From Lepeophtheirus salmonis (lineage: Eukaryota > Arthropoda > Copepoda > Siphonostomatoida > Caligidae): a DNA stretch of 64,000 bases. The stretch spans positions 36,662,007 to 36,726,006 of the forward strand of contig NC_052137.2 in NCBI RefSeq assembly GCF_016086655.4. Reading direction: 5' to 3'. Below the pieces are notes generated by a model. It ran no database searches. It was not told where the DNA came from and saw nothing but the letters and a program-made list of their open reading frames with translations. Of the stretch, positions 23,146 to 35,527 are shown one piece after another. The translations under genes and the position numbers were made by a program. Position 1 is the stretch's first letter; each line of letters starts with the position of its first letter.

Positions 23146-25099
23146 TATTTCAGGGTATAATTATAATAATAAATGACTTCTGATACTATGTAATACGTTG
23201 TTTCTAATGACATTGATGTAAATTTTATTATAAAAACGGTACTATTTGCTGAGGCAGGCTCTAATGTCTACATCCTGTTAAAAAAAAAGCTAATTTGGGG
23301 ATATATCGTTACATTTTTTGTAATTTTTGAATATTTTGGCGTGAAATGAGCCCAATGCATTATACAGGATATATAGGAAATGAATGAATAAATGAACGTA
23401 TAAGTACGTATGTAAGTATGCCATGATGTAATTAAATTAATTCCCTATTGCTATTGATAGAACCAAATAGAGTGATTGAAATTGGATGTTCGTTTGAGGT
23501 TAATATAAATATATATGAATATATAAATTGGTGGTCCTTATAATATTTCCCCTCCCTTTTTTAAGTACTAGAAAATCTTAAAATGTACTTGGATTTTTAT
23601 TGCCATTATCATTACTGGCATTATTACTGCTTCACGGAAGGGTTCCTTCAACGAGTCTATTCATAGAATGGAAATAATAAAAAACTTTTAATAAATAAAT
23701 GGAAACCTCGATCAGGGTTATTACTTTTATTATTGAGAACCCATATTTCTAGACCCAGTTATTTTTCTATTAATATAAGAGGTCGATTGAAACAAGACTA
23801 CTAAGTACAAAAATATTTTCTTTTGAGAAGTAGGGGAGAGCACAGCTAGTTGGCGTTCATTTTTAGCTAGTTTCTACAAGTCTTACTCCAGCCCTTATGT
23901 AAGATAACCACCTAAGGGTGTGTTATATTAGCTACTGCTTTTCGTGAGTACACTGTGACTCATTCTCTAAATTCATTTTGTACTGAAGCTAAGTGTTACC
24001 CTAAATACGTAAGCTATTAATGCTTTTATGGAAATATAATACTATGCAAGAAAATGAATGTCTTGGAGTGCCCGTAGATGAAATCAAGTTTTAAAATTAT
24101 ATACCCTAAAAACTTGATTTTTTTAATAAGGCTTTAAAGACCAAACGGATATCTCTTGAAAGTTTTAATGGTCATATTCAAGTTCTATGGCTTAAGTAAC
24201 AATAATAAATGTTGGGTTCAGCATGTGGACAAAATGATGTCGCATGGTGTAATCATTTTTGATTAATTTCATTGTTGAATGTTGTTAATCAGTTAAGTTT
24301 TTTTGTGAGATACTTTATATATATTGTACGTAGTCGAACCAAAGTCACGAAAATTCCAATTTAGTACAGTAACTTATATTCTAGACGTTGAGGTATATTT
24401 CAGTTCATTTATCTTCTAAACACAATCATCATATCTGTACAAAATCAAATCAAATAAAAAAAAGTTATCGTCAATTTAAAACATATATCACTTATAAGAT
24501 TAAACATAATGAGTAAAATATTTTTAAGGTATAAATAAATATATATAATGTCATTTTCACGAAGGTTGGCAATTTCATGTCCTCCTCTCCTTCATATCTT
24601 CCAGCCCTCACAACTTGTATCACTCCGCCACACTTTCAACTAAATGGAATTAATGACGTTTCTTATTTCTGTCTTTTCTGTGACATATAGGACATCCAGG
24701 TTAGATTTTTCAGTCCCATTTTAGAGAGTGCATCCGCAGGTTTAGTGAAATATTAGCTTTTGGAATGAAAGAGTAGCGGAATCATGATAATTAAGGCAAC
24801 AAAACCAAAAAAAAACAACAAAAACCAAAAAAACGAAGCAATACAGAGTCAAAAAACCTTAAAAAATGTCAAATCCTCGTAAGATGAAATACGAATTTGT
24901 GATATCACTTTAATTATGTTAGGCTTAATATCTTTAATAAGTTTATTTATAATTTATTATATATTTTCTTTATACCAAGTCGTGAATCAAAACTTGTTGC
25001 AGCACGACTAAATTACTAAAAATATGATTATTATGGAATTGAAAAGAGACAACTCAAAAATAATTTGTAATATGTTTTTACACAATCTTTAATAATATT
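23146..25099. other. AT-rich stretch, no gene
   Basis: No family, element end or RNA gene recognised. Around 24935-24975 it matches sequence near 4.1 kb (see there). Confidence 0.4.
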
Positions 25100-25505
25100 T
25101 TCAATTCGATATGTCCTCCCTCACAAGCAATAACAGTTTCGACACGCTGGTGAAGAGATTGGCAGCTCTTGACGATGAAGGATGTGTCAATCGCCTACCA
25201 CGCTGTCCTGATGGCAGCTCTGACCGAATCAAAGTTTGAATGAGAGGAACGGCAGACATTCTCCTCGATGGTGGTTAATGCTAGGGCTGAAGGAGCCCTA
25301 CATGTAAGAAGGCCATAAGTCAGCTGTTGTTGAAGAAGTTTTGTTTCTTCTTGGCTGTGTGGGACTGTAATGGACTTTTAAATATTGTAGGTAGTCCAAA
25401 CGGAGATGCCAACAGTTTCTGCTGCCTTGACTCGGACAGCAGTTCAGAGGTGACGTTGGCCTTTTGTTGTTTTTCCACCATTTTTTCCTTTTAGAGACAT
25501 GGGAT
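25100..25505 (-). pseudogene. internally deleted Tc1-like transposase
   Basis: On the minus strand the start (about 25500) gives KGKNGGKTTKGQRHL and, in the next frame, VKAAETVGISVWTTYNI, an HTH-like piece. ADLWPSYM follows within about 130 bp and resembles the block before the third catalytic aspartate. The end reads SNFDSVRAAIRTAW, a stop, AIDTSFIVKSCQS, and VETVIACEGGHI near 25107. Start and end of a roughly 330-residue protein are therefore joined with most of the catalytic core removed. Related to the tail at 4.4 kb. Confidence 0.65.
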
Positions 25506-26164
25506 AAAACCAAAACTTGTTTGTTTTTGTTTCAGGTATGATTTGGTTCTGTAGAGAATTAAATTGTAATTAATGTTACTCCAAGTTATGGGCCCCTACT
25601 CTGTCCATTTACATATGTTGATTAGATTATTTAAAATGTATATTTTGATTTCAATGGTACGACTATTTATCAATACTCACTACGAGTTTCTAACATTCCC
25701 CATCCATAGTCTCAATATCCCTTCTACAAGCTGAGTAATATGCCCAAAAGAGAAAAGTTTGCTAAAAAGCCCTACTCTCCCCCTCTCGTATTATACTTTT
25801 AATGAGGCTCTGAAATGATTGCAGTATTAATATTAAACATATCTTCTACCTTACATACATATTACATATGTATATATTTATTTGAGCAAAGTGTTTTTGC
25901 AACAATTTTCCCTCTGTTTTCACATTACTCTCAAATGGCGTTATCCTTCCATGTATTTATTGTATAAATAAATATATATACGTTTTTAGATGTAGGTATA
26001 ATATATATATTATCTCACAATTAGTGATTGTTTAATGACCCATTGTAAAGTACATATACTTATTGTTTTTTGCCAAAGATAAAATATGAATATGAAGAAA
26101 GGCTGTCAGTCAGGCAGTAAGAGAAGTCGTGAAATTACTATTAAAAGACTTGCCAGTAGGTGAA
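25506..26164. other. AT-rich stretch, no gene
   Basis: No supported feature. Confidence 0.4.
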
Positions 26165-26300
26165 TACTATTGTTGAGACTAAGTTTAAAACCGATTTTTT
26201 TCTCGGTTCGGTCTTAAATGATTTTTTCTTGACTGATGAGGACCGATGTTTTGGTCCAGACTGCAATCTCAGACCGTAAACCGAAACTTAATCGTTGTCA
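26165..26300 (+). repeat. MITE-2 fragment
   Basis: TTGTTGAGACTAAGTTTAAA, TCGGTTCGGTCTTAAATGAT, TTTTTTCTTGACTGATGAGG and CAGACCGTAAACCGAAAC follow the order of the 16.4-kb and 28.3-kb copies. The other end was not located. Confidence 0.55.
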
Positions 26301-26930
26301 AACCGTACACCAACTTTTTTTTCTTGTCTCCATGTATAAACTGATTATTATCTCCGCTATTCTTATTTATGATTTGTTCAATACAAGGTCTAATTACGTG
26401 GAGGACGTTGTAAGTTTGTCTCTTATTGAGCCTTCGAAGGTGGGGCTTTAGAGTCGATCCGTGGACTGAGGGATGAGTGTGGTGGAGATATTTATGTAAG
26501 GCACCATATAATTACTTTCCAGAATATCTTGTACAGGAGTTGCAGTTTGCCATTCTGGCTCTTCTATTCTCCTCCGGTATTTTTATTCTTGAACATCGAT
26601 GAATGAGTAATTAGTGAATTCTCAATATAATGCAATTATTTTTAAACTTAATTTTCCATCTGTAATCATATCTCGTGTTCAAACTTATTATTTGTTACCT
26701 AACTAAAGGGTTTATATATATTATTACACAATAAAGTATGCATAAACTGTGGTGTGTACACCTTTCAAGATCATCGGCAGTACTAATTATCTCGAAAAAG
26801 TCGAATCACTCTACATGTACTTCAATAATATGGTAACCGGAAGTTACACCCTATGCAGTTCAGCACAAATAATTTTCGTCCTGCAGAAGTTACACCCTCA
26901 TACATAAATTATAGCATAAATGTATCTTAT
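26301..26930. other. no recognised gene
   Basis: Short open frame 26236-26451 runs out of the MITE-2 fragment and is not credible. Confidence 0.4.
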
Positions 26931-27125
26931 GGAATCGACGTAGCTCATGGACAACGCACTCAGAAGAAGTTATTTTCTTGAACTTAATGTGTGTACGTTT
27001 GCGCGTAGGCGATTCCTAGAGAAATAAACATATATCATGTATATGGATTTCACTAAAAGATTCCTAGGTTAGATGGAGTAAATATAATACTTCACATACA
27101 ACATTGTAATTAATTCTGAAATCAT
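26931..27125 (+). repeat. tRNA-like SINE, copy 2
   Basis: GGAATCGACGTAGCTCATGG, ACAACGCACTCAGAAGAAGT, TTCTTGAACTTAATG, CCTAGAGAAATAAACATA and CCTAGGTTAGATGGAGTAAA match copies 1 and 3. The B-box region is degenerate here (TTTGCGCGTAGGC). It diverges from copy 1 after about 27095. Confidence 0.65.
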
Positions 27126-27984
27126 GCATTTTAATTCAATTTGGATGTAGTAATTCATACATTGGTTTTACTGGGGAGGGACACAAGAATTAATTAAGGC
27201 TTTGATATATATAGCAGGGCTATTCCTTATATTAGTATCAAAGTTAGAAGTAAGATTAGTTCAGAGCATTGTTTTCATATTATTCTTATGAATCCTTATA
27301 CGTTTTTGAGACTTACGCTAATTGAGTAGTGTAAGAAAACTTTAAATTGTAAATTTACAAATATAATTTGTAAAATAACGAAAGGAAAATTTACCTTAAT
27401 AAAATACGACAAAGAATGAATTTCTTCTTCCTTTTGCTTTCTCACCTATACTTTAATATTTCATCATAGCTAATTAAAAGGATTTTCAAAACTAAAAAAG
27501 GTTGTTTTTGCTACATTTTTTTGTTTAGTAAAAATTGTTGGATAATTAAAATTAAAATATCCAACCGGGATTTAAAAGTTCTAGTTAACGGCCATTGTTG
27601 GATAAAGTTGCTAAAACAGAGAATTATTTATCGAGGAAACATTCCAAATTTATTGGAATAAATTTCCTGTTGCATCTACTTGATATCATTTATTGGACTT
27701 TGTGATTGATTACCTCTATTCGAATAGCCCTAGCAAGGTTCGGATCTGTGACCACTACTCAAATCTATTTTTGAGGTCCTAACTTGTGGATTGTTGTTTA
27801 CCTTTTCTTTAACCATTCTCAATGATAAATAGTAGTAATAATAAATGATAACACATTCGTATATAATGTGTACAGACGTTTCTTGCTCTTTGCTACAGAA
27901 CTTGCAATCTACACTCTCACCTCAGACCAAATTTCTTTAAAGGACGCAACTATTTTGATTCACTAAGAGAAATACTACGGAATA
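27126..27984. other. AT-rich stretch with one shared segment
   Basis: The only recognisable part is 27625-27680 (below). No gene seen. Confidence 0.4.
27625..27680 (+). repeat. segment shared with the 28.3-29.3 kb mariner derivative
   Basis: CGAGGAAACATTCCAAATTT and ATTGGAATAAATTTCCTGTTG match 28905-28960 in reverse. It is probably a fragment of the same element's untranslated part. Confidence 0.6.
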
Positions 27985-28290
27985 TTAATATTAGGGTTAT
28001 ATCTGAAAACCCTAGACCGTGTTGAAACTTTAATAATGAATAGTAAATCGAAATAATTCGGTGCTGTAAAGCATTTCTGTCTAGAAGTGTCTCAAAAAAA
28101 AATAAAAAAAAATTGGTCTGGATTGGTCTTACAAAAAAAATGTGTCTACGGTTTGAAAATGATTACCACTCAGGCTACCCTCTAAGATGGGGGCATGGAA
28201 CAAATTATCGTCCCAAATTGGTATAGAAAAAATCACTTAATACTATACTAAAAATAAATTTGGTCTTGGACCGAGTCTCAACACTATTAA
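27985..28290 (-). mobile_element. MITE-2 copy
   Basis: In reverse it begins AGTGTTGAGACTCGGTCC and continues AAGTGATTTTTTCTATACC, paralleling 16446-16600. The other end near 27990 reads TTAGGGTTATATCTGAAAACCC. About 300 bp, non-coding, and it abuts the mariner derivative at 28300. Confidence 0.5.
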
Positions 28291-28299
28291 GTACAAATA

Positions 28300-29280
28300 G
28301 GAGGTATGTTCAAAAAGTAAAGGGACTTAGTATTTGTTTAAGAAAAAATATTTATTTATTCATTAATATTTATGTTGTCTCCTTCAAAATAATCCCCCTT
28401 AGATACAATATACTTGTACCAACGCCTTTTCCAATCCTCATAGCACTTCTCATAATCACTTTTTGGTATAGCCTTGAGCTCTTACAGCGATGTGGACTGT
28501 ATCTCATCAATCGCTGCAATCTCCATCCTTTCATAGGTATCTTCAGTTTTGGTTGGATGAGGCATGATTGTAGTGCTGTTTTTGGCCAAAAATGAAAGGA
28601 TTATTTTGGCCAAAAATAATCAGATTCAGTTTCGCGGACACTCGTCTCATGCACAAGAATGTTCGAAAAAAAAATATTGTACGAGCCAACCGATATGTCA
28701 ATATCCTCAGCAACATTTCTGATCGTGATTCGACGTTTTTTAAAATCAATTTTCTTTACTGCTACAACATTTTCATCTGTTGTAGACGTGTTTGGGTGTC
28801 CAGATTGAGGCTTGCCATTGGCATCTTACTGGCCATACTGGAAGTGTTATACTCTTAAGATAGAGGGCATCATTCGCAAAATAAAATTAATTTATATTCA
28901 AACAGATACAACTGGAAATCTATTCCAATAAATTTGGAATGTTTTCTCGATGAATAACTGCTGTAAACATTTTTTTAAGTTCAGAACAGTTTCACTGTAC
29001 TCTATGCTCAATATTTCAAGTGTTTTGGGAGCAATTAATTTCATTTTTTACATAAAATTTCATATAAAGTCTTTGATTCATGTTTTTCAATGGCAAAAAA
29101 TCGGCAAACACGCAAAATACTTAAAACCGTTATGCCTTGCTCAAACAAACTGAACATATTAAATAGCTGAACCAGTAAATATATCTTCGTGGCGGATGTA
29201 CTAATATCAAAAATTAAACATACCAAATCTACTTTACCTGCAAAATTTGAGAAGTGACCTAACTTCTTGAACACACCTCG
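28300..29280 (-). mobile_element. mariner deletion derivative with both ends
   Basis: The left end GGAGGTATGTTCAAAAAGT and the right end in reverse CGAGGTGTGTTCAAGAAGT are terminal inverted repeats of about 20 bp, each next to TA (28298-28299 and 29281-29282). The 981-bp element carries a minus-strand transposase with its middle missing and about 440 bp of A/T-rich 5' sequence. It is non-autonomous. Confidence 0.85.
28356..28835 (-). pseudogene. mariner transposase lacking its catalytic core
   Basis: N-terminal part: NTSTTDENVVAVKKIDFKKR then RITIRNVAEDIDISVGS, the second HTH of mariner proteins. MRRVSAKLN follows in a shifted frame. The sequence then jumps to LAKNSTTIMPHP and ends EIQSTS, a stop, ELKAIPKSDYEKCYEDWKRR, WYKYIVSKGDYFEG, with a terminal stop at 28356-28358. 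In full-length relatives roughly 170 residues, including the first two catalytic aspartates, separate these parts. The SPDLAPCD block is also gone. The 111-codon plus-strand frame here is antisense. Confidence 0.85.
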
Positions 29281-29282
29281 TA

Positions 29283-31127
29283 TCTAGAATCGAAATTCCA
29301 CACAAATATATATTGCAAAGAATGATGATATATTTGTATGTCTTGAAATTTGAAATATTTGATAGTATAAAATATAAAAATATTTTTAAGGATTATCCTT
29401 CCTGGAAATGAGGACAGTTCGATGTACATATATGTTTATTGTACATATACGTATGTATGCTCGATTCGTAATATATTTTTGTTAAAAAAAAGAGATAGAA
29501 TTTACGCATGAGTTGTCTCTTACGTTTTACGACTTTTTCCCTGTCGTCATCATCATGCACATGTCAAAACCATTCCCCTCTTTTCATCTCCTAGGATGAT
29601 TCACCCCTCTCTTTCCTTGCAACCATTTACTTGCTCTGTAGCCGTCAAAAACTATGATTCATGAAATCAGCTTTAATAGTATTACGACTTAGGAAATGAT
29701 AAAGGCATAAACACTTTGTTAAAAGACTCCGTTTTCTTTTTATGGAAGTAAATTATTTAAGCCAATTATTGTAAACTATGGATCAAAGAAGATTAAGAAA
29801 AAGATGCTAAAATATGCTCAAGTCCATTGTTATGTGCTTAACTCTAACCAATATTCTTTTGCAGAAAAAATAAAAATTGACAAAAGTATATATTATTTTA
29901 ATATATTCAAGACTAGCATTTAATTTTAATTTATATAGAAAAAAAAGCAAAATTGTCAAATTTTTTTTTGTTAAAGTAAAATGACATTTTCTATCATAAC
30001 GTTGCATTGGAGCAATAATATCAAAAAGTATATAACCTGCAAGGAATGTCGTGTTAATAGATGTTTAAGGATAAACATTAATATATTTCAGCATCGGAAA
30101 TACTGGAGTTTACCTGCCACACGATTGTTTTCCTTCTTTCAGTTGCAATATCCTTTGTATAATTATTTCTATGAGCTTGTAAGTAAATTATTTATTATTA
30201 GAAAAATAAATAATAATTGAGTTTAATGAAATGAAATTTCATATTAAATAACGATTATGGAATGTGTAATAATATTATTTCATTTTTGTAGCAATTATGA
30301 ACCTTCATAATGTTGCTTGAGGGGAACCTTCCCCAATTTTTTTTTCTTAGGAAATGTTTCTTATAGTCAAAACATTGCAAAAAAGAAAGTGAACTTTTAT
30401 TATTTCACCTATTTTTAATTCATGAGATAAATTGTTAAGGATTTCTGGATTAGGAAATAAAGTTTTAATTTATTAAAATATTTTGTTGGTGCTCCTATTC
30501 AAAAATTAAAAATCCATGGACAATTATAGTGGAATACTGCCTGATTATTTTCCATATTAACTCAATCATAAGTAGACAAAACCATAAATATTGAAGAATA
30601 AATCCTATAATATTTCAGAATAAACCAGAAATTATGAAGATAAATCAGAAGTTGAGATTGAGAGAGGAGAAAAAAATTGTAAAAAAAGAAAAAAAAAAGC
30701 TCATAATTTTTACAATCATTAATTTACTCCACCACTTTATACTACGTTATCAAATTTGAATCTAATTTTCCTAGTTGGATTGTAAAGGGTCCATAAACAC
30801 ATTTTCCACTCATGGGACATTTGTGATTAGAAACATTTCCAAGGCACACAATCCCAAATAAATAAGTATAAACCTAACATGTTTGTATAACAAATAAGGA
30901 TGATGATATGTGTTGTGCCACTGTCGGCTATAATGAACAGAATGCAGCGTCTGCCCACCTTCAGTGTAACACTTAAGCTTTCCCCTGGGAAATAAAGAGA
31001 TATAGTCGTAGTGGGATGGGGGAGAGGCTGATTTGAAACTATTTTTCCTTCTTATTAATCCTAAATTTTGTGCATTCTCACGTGAACTACATAGTTGAAA
31101 ATAATTTGATCTACAAGTATGCTTTAA
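29283..31127. other. no recognised gene
   Basis: The open frame 30810-31148 (minus, 112 codons) resembles no family I know and overlaps the start of a dispersed repeat. Otherwise A/T-rich. Confidence 0.35.
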
Positions 31128-31440
31128 AAAAAAAAATAACCTGGGCACTCTGACGATTTGAAAAATGTTTGGGTAGTAGTATAGCTGTCATGACGTTTTA
31201 TTAAATGGGGAAATATCCTCAAATCCCACTCCACTCCCTATCTAGCAATGATATAGGCAGAAATTATTCCAATGTTGATCCTCAATTCTACTCCGAGTCC
31301 AATCCATGACTTACATTTGTTACTCTTCAAGAAATCCTTAGGGTTATTTTTTTTTGTTTCTTTCACGCACTAGTGAATACTTTATTATTATATGTTCTCT
31401 CTTCAAGAATAAAATAATACTGACAACAGCTTTTAAAATA
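31128..31440 (+). repeat. dispersed repeat DR1, copy C
   Basis: GACGATTTGAAAAATGTTTG, TGTCATGACGTTTTATTAAA, GCAGAAATTATTCCAATG, TTGATCCTCAATTCTACTCC and AATAATACTGACAACAGC match copy A in order. Confidence 0.55.
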
Positions 31441-34400
31441 AATAACAGCTTTCAGGTTGCAACTTTCATTATTCCATTATCATATTTTTTTCATTTATAG
31501 TTGTACCTAAAATATGATCCATGTTGCCCGTGTCTCAACCTCCTTTAATTGGCTTTGCTATTGCAGGAGCTGACATTTTACCTCTGTTTACTTACCTAAA
31601 ATATAATTTAGTACCTCTGCTTCCGCGGCACATATGTTGAGCACCCCTGGTGTGGAGTATATTATATCTTAGAGGTGTTCAGACATACTTTCACGCTTGG
31701 TAATTTCACATCACTGACTGATTTTCTGTTTAGTAATAATATCAAGTACTTCTTTTATAAATATATACATAGTTTACTTATATTTACATACAAGTAAGAT
31801 TCACTTAAAAAAATATATACCTTAAATTATTCATTCATATACGTCACTAATTGGATGACGTAAAAACATTTTTTTTCATTCGTATTTTGATCTGAAAATA
31901 AATAAGACCTCTATCTCCACTCAAATCATTTTATTGAATGAATGCCTTTTCAATGGAATTAAGTGAAAGCTTAGAACGTAATATTAGTTCATCACATAAA
32001 AAATACGTAGATACATACATATGTACTATAAGTATAATCTATGGTTTACCTCCAGCGATCCCAGAATTTATCGGAGTTTATCACATATGAGAAATTCCCA
32101 GGAAATGCCACATTAACCTCCGTTAATGAACATGGATTAAAAGTTAAGCTTAATAATAAGCAAATTTTATTTTTTGGTACACAGTTGACATAGAATCAAA
32201 ATTATGCTAATAAATAAAAACAACAATAGGATAGGGTATTAACAAAATATAATTTGTGGTTATTATAGTTTAAAGGCTATAATTTCATTTTCGATAAAAA
32301 CTTATATTAATTATTCTTTAATTATAACGAACTTTAAGTAATAAAAATTTACTTATTAATTTTGATGAGATTGAGTGTGATATATGGGATATCAGTTGAA
32401 TTACATTTGTAACATGTTGTATACATTAAAATAATAAAAAGAGAGAAATAGACAAAGCCAAACAATGAGTTAAAAGTGAACAAATTAATCAAATTCACAA
32501 AACCTTGATTAAAAATTGCAAAATTGGCAAATACTTCCAAGATAATACATTTATGCAACAGTAAAAGGGACATTTGTTCCGAAAGATGTTTCATTTCCAG
32601 TATTAAAATCTATTTTATCATAATTGGGGTACTTTGGGGTATATTTGACAACTGCTACAACACTAAAAAAAAGGGTTGAGAATCCCTGCCCTAGTACATA
32701 GGTACATAAAGCCTAAAATTGTATTATAAGTGTGCAAATGTGTATGAGAGAACATCTCCTTAGGGAGAGTTTGTTTATTTAAATGTTGTTGTTTATTTTG
32801 GTTCCTTCCTCTAGGAGGATTTTATGAAATGAAGATATTGTGTGTATTTTTCTCAAGAACTTTTTGGAAATGGATTAGGATATATGTATACCTATATAAA
32901 GATAAATAGACCAAGTATATGTATGTACATGAATGGAGTAATAAGTGAGTGAGCAAAAAATAAAAGAATCTTCTCTTCACTAAAGGCCATTTAAAAGGGT
33001 CAGGCATGAATGTGAATGATGTAGAAAGAATGAAATTAAGGGGGTGCAAAAGGGGGGGGGGAGAATGATTATCACTTAGTTCTCTTCGTACAAAGCATGG
33101 AATCACGCTTGAAGAAACACAAAGTAAAGGGATTTGAATATTTCCTTTTTGTTATACATACATATAGGAAAAAAAAAGTATAGATATGAGGGAAGGCTTT
33201 TTATTGGAGGAGTGGGTGTGGTCCTTGGACTCAAATTCAAGAAAATGAAGGATCATAATATATAAAATAGTAATATCTATAACAATAATAAGATATCTAT
33301 ACATAGAATACAAAAAGAATTGATGAGCTGTAGAGACGATAAATCTCTTATATATATGTTATATATATATTCCATTAAGGAAATAAAAAAATATATATAT
33401 GTATTTATTATTGATTTGTTTGAATCGAAAGTTTAAAAAAAAAAAAAAAACTCAAAATAATAATGACACAATACTGCAGACTCATTCTGACCTCGTTAGG
33501 GTTGTTTTAAGAGCTCCTATATTGTACGTACTCATTCTTTCCTTTAGTAAATAAGGAATACTGTAAAATTTAAGTAATTTTTTGATATTTTAAGAAGAAA
33601 GAATATCTTTTAAGCTTTTCTTTCCCATATATCGTCAAATTTTTTTAAAGACGATGGACTTGACTCAACCAACACAATAGAACATAGATGTTTAGAGGTT
33701 CAATAACATTTAATCGATTTTGACTCCATTGGAGACCTCTTCAAAAATAATAATATAACAATATTTTAAATTCCTAAGTTTTTACGAAAAAATAAAAACA
33801 TTATAATTTAAAAATATGAATATATAAAATAGTATATCAATAATATTAACCAGTACATTACTATAATATCTTAATGTTTTCCGTTTACAGGATCTTAACC
33901 TGACATAAATTCAGGATGATATTTTAAAAACAGTGATTTAAAATACCAAAACAAAAAAAAACTGATTCATAGTAAATTAAATGAACGTCCAATTCAATGT
34001 CTATTGTCTATATTATCAATTTTCATTTTAGATTTTGGTAAGAGAAATAGTTTGAATGAGTGTTGTTCTTAAGAGAAGATAAATTGGTCCTAGGGATAGT
34101 TTTTTTAATTGAATGCAAATGAAAGGAAACAATAGGCTGAGAATGCTTTTAGCGGGTAAATCGAAACAAAATCAGATAAATAAATAAAAAGATAGGGTTG
34201 GCTTTAAAGGGTCTGTCGAGGATATAATCAAAGGGCTTAATAAGATGACAGACTATTGATTATTTTGGTTGAAGTAGAGAGTGTTTTCCAGCTTACTAAT
34301 CTTGTGTAGTTTATATGGTAGAACATCGGAAGAGATAACTTGTTTCTTCTCTAAACAATCACTGGAGACTTCCCAACATTTTTTTAGTTTTAGTGTACTA

Positions 34401-34870
34401 ATATATGTAATAAGTATAATGCACCAATTGACTGAGATTTTTTTTTTCAATATTAAGATAAGTCTTGAGCATAAATACTTGTGTTATTTTTATACCGGGC
34501 CATATCAAGTTGAAATAAATTACATCACTACAAAAGTACAATTTCGGATATATAAATATAGATGCCCAAGAACAACGTTGCCCAAGGATTTTACGATAAT
34601 ACTGTTTTTATAAAATATTAAGTTCGAATACAGTTGTACCGAGGTACAAAAAAAATAATATGTATATATATAATTTCATAATTATTGCGAATAGTCCTGG
34701 GATTGGTTCTTTCAGAGCTTGCAGTTTCCACTTTTTGGAGTTTCTGTAATTAAATTTTTTTTTGATTTAATTCTGTTTTTGAATCTTATAAATGTGTGAG
34801 TTTTTTTAGTAAATTCCTAATTTTTATTTCCTTTTTCCAAGTATTAAATGTGCATTATATGACTATATGC
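31441..34870. other. long stretch without recognised gene
   Basis: Two hAT-style end motifs are visible: CATATGTTGAGCACCCCTGG (31630-31650) and GGGTTGAGAATCCCTGCCCT (32674-32693). I could not pair them. A G10 run sits at 33052-33061 and an A-run near 33435. Open frames at 32349-32594, 32822-33106 and 34281-34613 have no family signature. Confidence 0.4.
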
Positions 34871-35527
34871 GTGCCCGGAAACATACTCTGGGGAAAATGG
34901 CCCGTGGAAGATTTCCCTCGAGAAAATTTCCATGGAGGAAAATTGCCAGTTAGAAAAATTGCCCGTATTTTCTTCAAACTTCCTGATGAATAATAATACA
35001 TTATTCATTCCCTTAGTATTATTTATGAAAAATATCTAAATATATTTTTTTTGTTCCATCCCCAAAGGAAGTACCTTCAAGTGTGGGTAATATTATTGCA
35101 ACACAATTTCCTTGCATTTTTTAAATTCAGTTCAGTCTTTTTGAAATAGATCGAGGGAAATGGTTGGTGGTGGGGGAGTGGGGCAATAAATATCTTATGT
35201 CCTCTTGTTTTAAGGTTGAATATCCTACTCCCTCGGATTGGCCGGGGGTTGTGCGGTATTGGTAAAAACTACCGCCAATTCATCCAAAACATCCAAGGAA
35301 TCCCTCCAATACCAAAAAAAAAGTTGCAAGGAAATTTTCTTGTAATAATATTACTCATACTTGAAGTTAACACTTGGAGGACGGGGAAAAAGAAATTTGT
35401 TTATATATTTGTCATTAATAATATTAAGCAAATTTATAATGTGCTATTATTCACCATAAAGTTTGAACAAAATACAAGCAAATTTCCCTCTATGGCAATT
35501 TTCTCCAGGGCATTTTTCCTAGTACCG
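34871..35527. mobile_element. palindromic (fold-back) element, copy B
   Basis: The same order as copy A: GGAAAATTGCC-type units at the end, TTATTTATGAAAAATATCTA (35012), GTACCTTCAAGTGTGGGTAA (35072), GGGGGTTGTGCGGTATTGG at the centre, and the inverted counterparts to TTGAACAAAATACAAGC and CTATGGCAATTTTCTCCAGG. Arms are less well matched than in copy A. Open frames 34796-34993 and 35216-35533 lie inside and are not credible genes. Confidence 0.65.

Noticed and set aside
28260..28595. 111-codon plus-strand open frame
   Set aside because: It is the antisense shadow of the mariner C-terminal coding sequence on the minus strand.
30810..31148. 112-codon minus-strand open frame
   Set aside because: No motif, no splice context, and its start lies in dispersed repeat DR1.
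34281..34613. 110-codon plus-strand open frame
   Set aside because: A/T-driven composition and no family signature; overlaps another frame on the opposite strand.
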